Origin: Beroe ovata
Lineage: Eukaryota > Ctenophora > Nuda > Beroida > Beroidae
Length of the DNA: 64,000 nucleotides
Direction of reading: 5' to 3'
Assembly: GCA_946803715.1 (NCBI GenBank)
Contig: CAMPET010000020.1
Location: 506,398 to 570,397, forward strand
Shown: piece after piece, positions 54,601 to 64,000 of the stretch
Numbering within the stretch: position 1 is the stretch's first letter
Layout of the letters: every line of letters starts with the position of its first letter
The notes under the pieces: model-generated
What the model saw: only the letters and a program-made list of their open reading frames with translations
Told to the model about the DNA's origin: nothing
Database searches by the model: none
Position numbers and translations under genes: made by a program

Positions 54601-57026
54601 GTCAGACTCATGTGTGAGACACATGTTAGTGAGACGGATATGAGACATGATCTCTACTGGAACAGTCTGTAGTACGTGAGAAGTTTCGCTGAGCTGTGTG
54701 GAACGGCTAACTCACTCTAAAATGGTTCTGATAGATCGCTAATACTAATAGGTTCGAAGATACGACCGTTTTGTAATAGGTTGAAACATTATTTGCTTGA
54801 TTGAACTAAATTGATGTTAGAGAGGTATTTTACTTGTAGTTATACGAGGATAGATTACATTATGCTATTACTAGTGTTATCCAAAGTTCAGTTTCTGCAC
54901 TTTGATCGTGATATTGATCTTTGTGTTAATGCAATTGCAATAAATTATTATCGAACGTTGCAAAGATTATGAGGGAATGGCGGAAAGGAATATGCTTGTT
55001 TAACCTAGAGTTAGAATAAAATTGAATTTGATATTTCATTAATTTTAAGACTTGCTGTTTCATAAATAAAAAGTGTAAGATTAAGTCCGCTCTGGAAGCA
55101 TGGAAAGTACATATGATTATGTCCTTTCCTGCTTCCCAGTGTAACAGTTATACTTATAGCTATGCACAATTTTTATAACGTTCACAATATGAAAAACAAT
55201 ATGATTATGATCTATGATTGACTGTTAAATTAAATTTAAACTCAAATTAAGCTTTTTCGCAGTAGCTCAAGCCACCAACAAAGTGTCTCCTCCCATATAG
55301 TTCAATGTCCAATACTCCAAGTCCAATGGGTCTTGTAGTACAACTTGTAGTTTTAGGAATGCAAATGTAAGATTCTATTATCATTGCAATTGTGAATTCG
55401 GAATTGCTTACACATTACATCTGGCCGCGATGTTATGTGCTCGGCCCTCTGACGCGAGCCGAGGTTGAATCACGCAATTAGGAAAAACAATTGCCTGTCT
55501 ACGATAGGCCCGGGTTTCGCGACGCTAACGCAACGCGCACGCTCAACTTTGCCGGATGTTATCTGTCCACTGTTTCTTGCAGTTGCACGCGGCGCGCGCG
55601 CCGTGCGCAAGAAACAGTGGACAGATAACATCCGGCAAGCTCAACCAGCTGACACTACCGGCTCGCCGCTCGCGTCAGAGTGCCAAGTACCATCGCCGAG
55701 CAAATTAATTGCGCGGCGCTGACGTGTGTGCACGATGCGCTGCGCCGCAAATTATTTTCGCTTCGCGGCTCACGTCAGCTGGGCCTAGCATCGCCATGGC
55801 CAGGCAATATACAATCATGCAATGCAACGTGGGAACACGCCCGCGCCGACAGCAAAAACATTTATGAAACGAAAGCGCGGCGCGCGAGCGTTGTAAATGC
55901 AAATGTAAGACTCTCCTTTTCGTTTGTCGTTTGTGCCGCGCAATATGGATATATTCGCCCGCGCCACGGATAAAATCTTGCCAGCGAGGGAAGGGACTTA
56001 TCCTACAAGCAATCAAATAGATATTTTCATAATTCTTTTTTATTTTGTATCAAATGTTCAAAATTATAAAGCTGTGATTACAATCATTCATTATATATTT
56101 TAATTTTTCTTTCACATCTATTCTGAACATTATCATTAGAACTAGGATTATCGAGACTAGTGTTGGACCACAACTCAAATTAGAAATGTAAGTGCCATCC
56201 AGCCATCATGTTACCAGGATTTGTTGATTGTTCAAATCTACAATGAGATGTAATGAAACTTATCCTAACTTATTTTAAGGAGTGTAGGGTACTAGAATGT
56301 TCAACTTCACTGAAAATAACCTAAAAGCAATCAAAACTTAATTAAGAGAGACACTATGATAGCTATAATTGTGCAGATATGTTGATAAGACTGCATCTGC
56401 ACAGTGAAGAGTAACGTATCTGTGATGGTCTGTGTAGTTTACATTCCAGCAGGACGGAATCTGCAAGGGATGATGTGTTTAAAGTGGTGCTTAAAAAGGT
56501 ACAATGAGGCGTGATAGTAAACACTTATTGATTGAGTTATATGAATGTGGTTGCATTTGTGTTGATCGAATCCAATGGATTGAAAGCTTCAACTGGTTCT
56601 ATGAACACTTACTGACTGACAGATGGTTTCTTACAAGTGGTGCAAACACTTAAAGATAGGTTGTGAGTTTCAAACATATTATGACATGTAAAAGTAGGTA
56701 ACAATATCACATATATTTGGTAAAAACCTAACTTTATCATAAGACCGGCTACAATAGGCTACGAATATGGTAATTTTCAACAACCCAGTGCCCATTCGTG
56801 AGCCTGAAAAACAAGCTTGATTCAGTTTTGTGTCTTGTTGTGTGTCTTATGTGTCTTTTTGTGTGTCTTGTTGTGTGTCATTACAATATGCACTGGATAG
56901 ATAAGTTCAACCAATGCTTCACATGACTCACCACAAGCTTATGGAAAACATACAAATAACCAAACAAATAGACACACAAACACACCTACAAATAATAGTA
57001 CAAACAGAAAACACAAGCACAAACCC
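54601..57026. other. Intergenic between Myb/SANT-like gene and tektin, with a GC-rich repeat island
   Basis: AT-rich flanks surround a GC-rich island at about 55430-55980 that holds a TTGCCGG hairpin element and other CG-rich repeat sequence. A segment at about 55777-55807 (CAGCTGGGCCTAGCATC) reappears at the right edge of the window near 63965. The frames across the island look like repeat-derived chance frames. A splice-acceptor-like site at about 56816 on the minus strand could start a further tektin C-terminal exon, but it has no support from similarity. Confidence 0.5.
55541..55645. mobile_element. 90-bp TTGCCGG hairpin element with 7-bp target duplication
   Basis: The element at 55549-55638 begins TTGCCGGATGTTATCTGTCC and ends with the perfect inverse complement; the centre is GGCGCGCGCGCC. 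The heptamer GCTCAAC occurs at 55541-55547 and again at 55639-55645. It is the same family as the elements at 7.2, 20.06 and 20.24 kb. Confidence 0.9.
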
Positions 57027-59815
57027 TCACCCTCTCCAGGAAAGAGTTTTCCTCAATCGGAGACATTGCTGCTCATCAATCTGGATACTCTTCTTCTTAA
57101 TGGCAATGTCTTGTTGCAGACGTTCTTTATTCTTCAACAAACGGTGGAGAGTCTCTTCAGCACAGGCAATTTGGTTCTGAGCAATATAAGATTGGGTAAA
57201 TGCAACACTTTGGCAGTAAGGTATTTTGATCTGTTTGGTTCCAAGGTAGATAGGGTTGTGATAAGTTAGCTAACAATTATAACAAATATATCCCAGGTCA
57301 TACCTTGAGGGACTCTTGTGAAGCGTTAATATCATTGATCTCTGAGAGAAGTCCACCATGGACTGCATCCCTGGTCTGCTCCACATTGGGACGCTTAGCT
57401 CGCACAGCAAATCGAGTAGTTGCCACCTTGAGTGGGCCATCCTTGCCCCTGAGTGCCTCCCGTAGCTGGTGGAGTGAGTCTTCCACACTGGTTATCTCCA
57501 GGTTAGTCTGAGGAGAGGATATGTCTGTGCATCTGAGTTTATGTTCAATAGTTACAGTATGCTGAATATAATAACTGATTCATAGGCTGAACTATGCAAC
57601 ATTGATATAGTTTCCTCTTCATACCTTTTCAAGCTGACTGTCAAGTCCTGTTTTAGCATCAGTGAGCTCCTTGAGTCTGAGTCTGAACATGGCCCCCACC
57701 AACTCGGACTGAAATTAATGTCAATGTTAGACAACTAACATTTGTACAAGCTGTTAGTAAATTGTGGCGAGGTGTTAGTGACCTAGCTACTCAGCTGCTA
57801 CAGACCTGTTTCTGCAACTCATCGTTGGACTTGTTGATGCTGAAGTCATTGAGCTCCCTCTGCAAACAACTCATCACCCGAGCAATCTCAGACTTCTCCA
57901 GGTTTGTCTGTGAAAACTCCTCGTGTTTCTCTACAGTGTTCCTACAAGGAAAGAGTGACTGTCAGCCAATCAGAGAACAAGCAGCGTGTGGTAACGACTT
58001 TACACAGATTTTCAAAGAAAACTAGGTAATCTTAGGTGTATTCTTTTTATCATCTATTTCAGGTGATATGAATTACGAGTGTGAGTCGTATAGGCTAGGC
58101 TGAGCGACAGCTTGTAGACCAGCAGTTCCGTTATTCAGCTTGTAGCAATGTTCATCTAGTCTCAAACACTCTTCCTTGTCTCTGAGGGAATTGTCGGTGA
58201 AAATCAGCTGTGAGAATTGTCTGTAAGAATCGAAATAACAAGGGTATAGCTATAGTGAATCAGGTGGCTATAGTGAAACAGGTAGCTCACCTAATATCGA
58301 GTTCAAGGGAGTTTTTACAATCATTGAGAACTTTGAGTCTGTCATCAGTCTGTCCAATACGGGTAGCAAGCAACTTCTGTACTTCACTCAGCATGTTCAA
58401 TTCCTGGATACATCAAAGTCAGGTGAGATAGTGCGGGGACTATTAGGAAATAAATAAGTCATTCATGAGTTATACTGTTTCTAAATATTATGTCATGAGG
58501 TGGAAATGGTCACTTCATCGAGTTCTGGGTGCAAAGAATCTGCGTTTCAGGGAGTTTCACTTACATTGAGTAGCTCATCATCAACCAGATCCTGAACGAG
58601 ATCAATAGCTTCCCTGTTCTCCCTGTTTTTCAGACAGTTTGTGCTAACCTGAGAGTAGTGACAAGTGAGAGTTGACTCTAACAAATCACCACGCTCACAC
58701 CACGGCCCCCTCTCACTATAGCCTTATTTCCCTCTAACATCACGCCACATCGTGTTAAACAAACAACACTAACCTCTGTGGGCAGCTCTGTGCTGGCTAG
58801 GGCTTGCTGTGTCTTCTGTTTGGACATGGTGAGGTTAGTGATCTCCTGACAGATTGATCCATGCTCGGTGGTCAGTCTCTGTTTCCAGTAACTCACAGTT
58901 GTGATTCTGAGGGAGGCATGGGAGTCATAGGTGCTCGAAATCAGAGTGGAACTCATTGAGAAATTCATAGTGCCGAATCATGGCTGGTTTCAAGGAAAAG
59001 TAGGCTGGCGTTAAGGTAAACTTGTCTCTGACTCTACCTGTCTTGCAGTCTACGGTTGATTTCAGCCTGCTTGGATTTGGTCTTCTGATCCAACTCCTTG
59101 ATGAGTCTGTTAGATGCCTCTCTCTGTGTCTCTGCCTTGTTCTTATCCTTGTCTTATAGGTAAATAGGAGTCAAAATATCTGGGTCACCATGTTGCTCCA
59201 TGTTACATCTCATCATGTGTAACACATTGTTGTAATGTTACACTTGCGGTTTTACTACATGTTACTCACCACTGAGTCTGACGTGAGAGTTGAAAGCAGC
59301 GTTCCAGTCCTGTGGTGCCTTCCTGTCTCTCACGGCGTTGGAGGGGGCAGCCAGTGTCTGAAGTGGTAGAGTAAGGATTGATGTTTAGTGTGAGGACGAT
59401 CACTGACAGTGTTCATTAAGAAGAGGGTGTGTATAGCAACTCACTACTCACCATCACTGCAACATGTGACTACAGTGTGCAGTAGTGCACAGTAGTGTGC
59501 AGTAGTGTACAGTAGTGTGCAGTGTGCTGTCACTGCACAGTGTACAGTAGTGTGCAGTAGTGTGCAGCAGTGTGCTGTCACTGCACAGTGTACAGTAGTG
59601 TGCAGCAGTGTGCTGTCACTGCAAAGTGTGTAGTGTGAGCACAGTGTGCTGTCACTCCACAGTGTGTAGTGTGAGTGCTGCAGTGTGCTGCAGTGTGTAC
59701 TGTGTAGTGTGAGACGTGAGTGCCACTCACTCGCTCTACTCACCTGGAGAAGAGCTTTGCCCACATCTCTCTTACTCCCGTAGGACGGCAAAGTGCTCCC
59801 GTACGCAGATGTCAT
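57027..59815 (-). CDS. Tektin
   Basis: Tektins are coiled-coil filament proteins inside the A-tubule of ciliary and flagellar doublet microtubules. Eleven minus-strand exons (59744-59815, 59270-59357, 59038-59152, 58774-58906, 58565-58648, 58291-58403, 58077-58220, 57806-57941, 57625-57708, 57304-57507, 57027-57176) join in phase to 440 residues, the usual tektin length. Diagnostic features are the nonapeptide RPNVEQTRD (about 362-370, canonical RPNVELCRD), a PQDW motif near the N-terminus (about 39-42), long heptad-type helices, and a C-terminal KKKSIQIDEQQCLRLRKTL segment. I cannot place it with confidence among tektins 1-5; the CLKNRENREAIDLVQDLV region resembles the tektin 3/4/5 side. The last exon could use a GGTGAGG donor instead of its TGA, adding a short tail. 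A possible extra 5' exon lies at 62178-62222. Confidence 0.9.
59455..59710. repeat. AGTGTGCAGTAGTGTGCAGT-type minisatellite in tektin intron 1
   Basis: About 250 bp of irregular tandem units built from CAGTAGTGTGCAG and GTGTGCTGTCACTGCACAG lie between tektin exons 1 and 2. The GCTGTCACTGCACAGTG parts are partly self-complementary. The minus-strand frame through it (a His/Cys/Thr-rich peptide) is an artefact of the repeat. Confidence 0.85.
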
Positions 59816-62177
59816 CTGCACTGGTTCACGGATCGTAGGTAACTGAGAGTAGGGGGGAAAATGTCACGAGTCTGATCGAAACGAGTGAGCGCCTGTCGCT
59901 CCTCTTTATAACACAGACAAATACTATAAGTTTAAATGTAATAATTATATTCGCATATATATCACCATAATGATTTGCATGATATTTGCATACCATGCTT
60001 GCAATATGTTCTCAATGCCGTATTGACTAGCAGCTGTGACCAATTAAAAACACAGAGTTTAAAATGTGGCTGCCATGGTAACAATGCCTTGCATGCCAGC
60101 AAATTCTAGTTTGATCTCGGGGGATTCGTTGCTAGAACTCACATAGTCCTAACTGAATTCGGACATAGGCAATTCATGAGAAATCTGCCAGTTAAGTACT
60201 TACTCGATTCTCACAAGCTAAAGAATGACTCGATTATACCAAAGCAGTCTTTTATAACAGCTATAACTCAAGTGACAATGCCATACAAACTCAACAGGGG
60301 AAGTGGAAAAAGCTTCTTATTCTCACTCACTCAGACAGACATAAAGCAGAGCCGAATCGTGTTCCTACAATAATACGAAGTGCTCCCTGATTCACTTCTA
60401 GCAAGCATAACCGAGTGTTTGTGTGGCATATTATGTGTGCCGCACGCATACTTTATGTCTTGCTGTTATTACCAATTAGGTATTATGTTGTTTTTTGTTT
60501 ATTATCGATTCTTTAGTGTCCCATCAAGCATGCTATTCATTCGTCAGTCTTTCGTGCGAAGTATACTATTGTGTTAAAAACACACTTCGGCGTTAGTAAC
60601 CGATTGGATTGCCCAACCGGGCGGAACAAATTATTTGGGGTCAACGAAGAATAGGCTATAGATTTCAACTTGGTAATGATGCAATATGCGCAGTTGTCGT
60701 TTCAAGAATCAGAGCTACCAGCTACCTAATCGGCTCGAAACATTGACAGGGCACCCTGTTAGACCGTGGGAAGTAAATTCTTATGTGCGCAGTTGTCGGC
60801 AGGCCTATCAAATCTGTCTCCAGTTAAGGTCCTGAGTGGGGCCTCCTAAGTGATTTAGAAAAGGTTTCATTAATTCATTTTGAAAGTGCGTGGATACTTA
60901 GATTGACTCATAGACCAATTGACCAGCTCCAGAACATTCTATTCTATTGTAGGGTTTTAACAGACACCATGTTCCCACTACATTGTAGTGTCTAGTGAGC
61001 TATCCAGTGGCTTGCAGTTGATCGAGCTCTATAGCCACCACTATTACCAGTAATAACAGTGTTACAGTATTATGCACATTGCACATTGCACACCAGAGGG
61101 CTGCAATCATAGTGTGCCTCTTCTTACTAATTCCCGAGTTATAAACTATCGTCGGGAACCATAAATGACTTTAATAATGAAGACGTTATATCGTTTGTTT
61201 TTTTAAATTGTATCTTGTTCGTCGGAAAGAAATGAACAATAGAAAGTTACTTTCATGAACATATTAAATTTTGTTCTAGACTTATTATTGAAGCGTTAAG
61301 CGAACGCATATTTACAGACACAAAAGTATCCAACTGTTAGCAATAAACGTGCTTGCTGCACGCTTCGTAAAGATCAGTAGAAAAGTGCAAAACAGACAGA
61401 ATTGAGATATGTGATGAGCTTGAAAAGAGCGGTGCCCCTGACTTCAGAACATAAAGGGGCGAGATTCCGTCTGAATGAGAGATGCGAAAGAAGTTAGAAT
61501 CATGGACTATCATTCATGCGATAGTTCAAAATTCTAAGTGCTTTAATAGTTCAAGTAAGACAAATTAGTTTGAGAACACAGTGCTAGGGAATGGTGATAA
61601 ACAAAAGCTACAATGATATTCACCTCAGCCATTGCTCAATTCTGTTGGGTGACGACTTCAGACATTATATAAAACAAATAATGAGTCAATCACATCCATT
61701 AAAACGATTATTGCTCGAGTATACTTGAATCGTGAAATAGATTTACGAAATAGTTTGAAAATGTCGAAAGTAAGAATTGTATCCACCATAGGAAATGGCA
61801 AATGCATATTTAAAAGGTCACAAGATGGCGGGCGTAATGTGTATAGAGTCAAGAGACCTAGGTATAGACGTGAGTGAGGTTATGATTCATTGTTTGTGGC
61901 TAGCCATATGCCTGTGCATGATTGTGCGCTGTGCTATGGTAACAAGTTTGAAGGCCAGAATATGAAAGCATGCGCCATACTATATATCCTTATCTCTAAA
62001 CTAAGTATAATGATTTTAGAAGCTGTCCAACAAAAACCTCCTCACCGGACGACCCATGACTAACTCGTTCCTAAAGTCTAAACACGAAATACACCGGATC
62101 ATAATGACCCCGTAGTGACCGTCAGAATGCCTCTAACTTATAGTTCTAAAGGGCATAGCGGAAACTGCAGTACTTAC
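59816..62177. other. Tektin upstream region / possible first intron
   Basis: No coding exon was recognised. If the exon at 62178-62222 belongs to tektin, this whole stretch is its first intron. It is AT-rich with no striking repeat. Confidence 0.4.
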
Positions 62178-62222
62178 CCCGTTGTAAGAGCCCCGGTACA
62201 TATTCGACAGACTTTCCTCCAT
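62178..62222 (-). CDS. Candidate 5' coding exon, possibly tektin exon 1
   Basis: A minus-strand ATG opens 15 codons (MEESLSNMYRGSYNG) that end exactly at a strong donor, GGG|GTAAGT. The phase (0) would fit onto tektin at GTGCAG|ATG (59815), giving NG|MTSAYGS and a 455-residue tektin. The small Tyr/Gly/Ser-rich peptide resembles the start of the next exon in composition. The intervening intron would be 2.36 kb. It could instead be the first exon of another minus-strand gene. Confidence 0.45.
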
Positions 62223-62505
62223 GACAGTTAAAAACTACGACACGAAATAACTCAAATTAGGGTGAGAAATGAGTGATAAATAATATGAGGATTCTTGACC
62301 CACACACACACACACACACACGCTCGCTCAATATAGGAGCAGCGCCACCCTGAGCAACACTAGCAATCACGCAAAATTAGCAACAATATCTAACCCTGCA
62401 GCAACTCTGCAATATGCTTTAACAACACCATCGCTCCGCTACATGCTTCAAGAATCATGCACACTCCTTTTATCAGTTCTCCCCTAGTTCGGGTAGTCGA
62501 TAAGA

Positions 62506-62569
62506 CACGTGACACCCTGTGCGTGTCACGTGACCTGAGTTTTGGGTCACGTGACACGATCGTCACGTG
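62506..62569. promoter_or_regulatory. Cluster of four CACGTG E-boxes
   Basis: CACGTG occurs at 62506, 62527, 62548 and 62564, mostly within GTCACGTGAC or GACACGTGAC. The first three are spaced exactly 21 bp apart, about two helical turns, and the fourth is 16 bp further. The cluster is about 280 bp upstream of the candidate minus-strand exon and so may belong to its promoter. bHLH-zip factors (USF, Myc/Max, TFEB/MITF) bind such sites. Confidence 0.55.
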
Positions 62570-63186
62570 TCTTTCTCCCCCACATAACCATAGTTGCGCT
62601 TGATTCCGAGTGATATTCGGGGTTTAAAGTTACGAGCTCGTGTTTAAATGTTAAAAATCCGTAAAAATAATTTGTGTTACAAGAATTCCTCTGCTTGAGG
62701 AAAGTGTACGTAGTGAATATTCATTCAGGATATTTTTAAAAAAACCATTGTCAAATGTGAGCAGTTGTTAATGATAGTCTAGTTATGCAAGGATCGACAT
62801 TTGAGATATGTTAATTCTACGATGGAAAATCCGTTCTCGATCACTTCATCAAAGACCCTGCAAATTATATATATTTGATCTTAATGATGTTTTAAGAACT
62901 TTGGGTTTTAACTATCACACATATAATTATTGTTCTTTGAACATGTCTTCTGAGCATATCATAGTATATTATCAGTTTTGATACAATCATGAAATAAAAA
63001 GCGGCGGTTCAAAGAAAGGTAAAAATTGTTTCCATTAATTGACAATGTGGGAAAACGAAATGGTTCTTCCTACATCACTAAGCATAATGGTTCCACTATT
63101 GTACCACTGTAGCATGGTAGTTATTACTATTTGGAGTAGAACAGTCCTGAAATATCTGGGTTAGTGCCAGATATTCTAACAGGACG

Positions 63187-63271
63187 CCAATCTGTGGTAG
63201 ACACCAATCTGTGGTAGACACCAATCTGCGGTAGACACCAATCTGTGGTAGACACCAATCTGTGGTAGACA
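63187..63271. repeat. Five tandem copies of a 17-bp unit
   Basis: CCAATCTGTGGTAGACA is repeated five times without spacers, with single base changes in copies 1 and 3. Frames reading a repeated VYHRLVSTTDW-type peptide through it are chance frames. Confidence 0.9.
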
Positions 63272-63508
63272 CCACAATATGGTTTAAAGATGGACCACTC
63301 GAATTGTTGCCATGGTAATGCTGCCCACCGCTGGACCACAATAGATCATAGTACTTCTTTCATAACTTCATTAAGTTGTGGAAAGCAGTGGAACGTATTA
63401 TATGGTTGCTATTTTTCGGTGAAAATTCTATCGCAAAATCCGCCACAACGTTTTAAATTGCTGTTTTTCTCTAAACTCCGACCACTATCCGAGTTAAAAC
63501 TTATTTAA

Positions 63509-63722
63509 TATTTTTCCCAAAACCAAATGAGATTTGGTTGTTTTAGTCCGCAGCATCTGTGCGTTCTTTATTTTAAAGTCTGTGATATGAAAAAGAACGC
63601 GGCATATACGTCAGATTGCCGCCACATCACGTGTAGAAACACTGTAGCTTTTTCTAGTGAGGTGGCGGCAGTCTGACGTATATGCCGCGAACAGAAACAA
63701 CCAAATCCCATTTGGGAAAATA
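63509..63722. mobile_element. ~214-bp MITE with TA target duplication
   Basis: The outer ends TATTTTTCCCAAAACCAAAT and ATTTGGGAAAATA are imperfect inverted repeats bounded by TA on both sides, as in Tc1/mariner-type elements. Inside, GCGGCATATACGTCAGATTG is matched by the inverse complement CAGTCTGACGTATATGCCGC, with (C)CGCCAC/GTGGCGG continuing the stem. No protein is encoded. Confidence 0.8.
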
Positions 63723-64000
63723 GAATACATACAAGCATTCAAATTTCAAATCCATACAATGTTGACATGAATTTGCAAATCTACAAGTATTTTGTATGAT
63801 ATGATTGATCATCATTCACTGGTTTATTCTTTTGATATTCTCTGTTTGATAACCAGTGACGGATTCCCAATTTAGAGATAACCCCTGCATACCTTTGAGT
63901 ATTCAGTAAAACTCAAAATTTGCCTATTTCACTGTTTTTTGGCACTGTCTTTGTGGCTTGAATCAGCTGGGCCTAGCATCACCAGGCAAATCAAAATCTG

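Larger units (their letters stand above)
62223..64000. other. Right-end non-coding stretch
   Basis: Contains a short (CA)n run at about 62301-62320, the E-box cluster, a 17-bp minisatellite, a MITE with TA ends, and at the very end a segment shared with about 55.78 kb. No gene was recognised. Confidence 0.55.

Noticed and set aside
59444-59821. Extension of tektin exon 1 into a His/Thr/Cys-rich peptide and a GTG start
   Set aside because: A donor CAG|GTGAGT ends the exon at 59744 and the rest is minisatellite. The first ATG in frame is at 59815.
63187-63271. CRISPR-like array of regular repeats
   Set aside because: The 17-bp units are adjacent with no spacers, and the genome is eukaryotic; this is a minisatellite.

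Overview
The window is nuclear DNA from an animal. It is AT-rich and has GT-AG introns of about 70-700 bp plus a few of 2-4 kb. The genes include actin, a NEK7-type mitotic kinase, a class C GPCR, an SLC22-type transporter, a radial-spoke protein and a tektin; the last two belong to motile axonemes. The short introns, the large GC-rich palindromic repeats and the intronless metabotropic-type receptor suggest an early-branching animal, with a sponge the most plausible (inference only). I found no phage, CRISPR array, tRNA or rRNA. All exon boundaries were read by eye from GT/AG sites, reading phase and protein similarity recalled from memory.

Layout. 2.4-3.9 kb (-): RSPH9, five exons. 4.4-5.4 kb (-): C11orf65/MFI-like single-exon gene. 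6.1-6.6 kb (-): two exons of an unrecognised protein. 7.1-8.0 kb: palindromic repeats and a duplicated block around a single N. 8.8-18.9 kb (+): a 19-exon gene encoding two CCCH zinc fingers, an unknown middle part, a Cys-rich cluster and leucine-rich repeats. Its 4.3-kb intron 14 contains two complete intronless genes: an ATP-grasp-like membrane protein (+) and an SLC22-type transporter (-). 19.8-21.3 kb: two versions of one repeat block on either side of a second single N. 21.8-24.3 kb (+): NEK7/NEK6 kinase, nine exons. 25.5-30.6 kb (+): an ankyrin-repeat gene whose last intron contains a whole actin gene on the opposite strand. 30.6-45.3 kb: gene-poor. 45.4-54.6 kb (+): a Myb/SANT-like DNA-binding protein of ten exons whose 4.4-kb intron 4 contains a complete intronless class C GPCR. 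57.0-59.8 kb (-): a tektin, possibly with a further 5' exon at 62.2 kb. 59.8-64.0 kb: E-box cluster, minisatellites and a MITE.

The most striking feature is structural. Four of the ten well-supported genes lie inside introns of three others, on either strand, and three of the four are intronless. The second theme is a family of near-perfect GC-rich hairpin elements with TTGCCGG ends and 7-bp flanking duplications. For one of them, a filled and an empty site are both present in the window. RSPH9 and tektin both serve the ciliary/flagellar axoneme; otherwise the genes share no obvious pathway. Gaps of N sit in (CA)n/(GT)n runs, and the two single Ns look like contig joins with unmerged overlaps.
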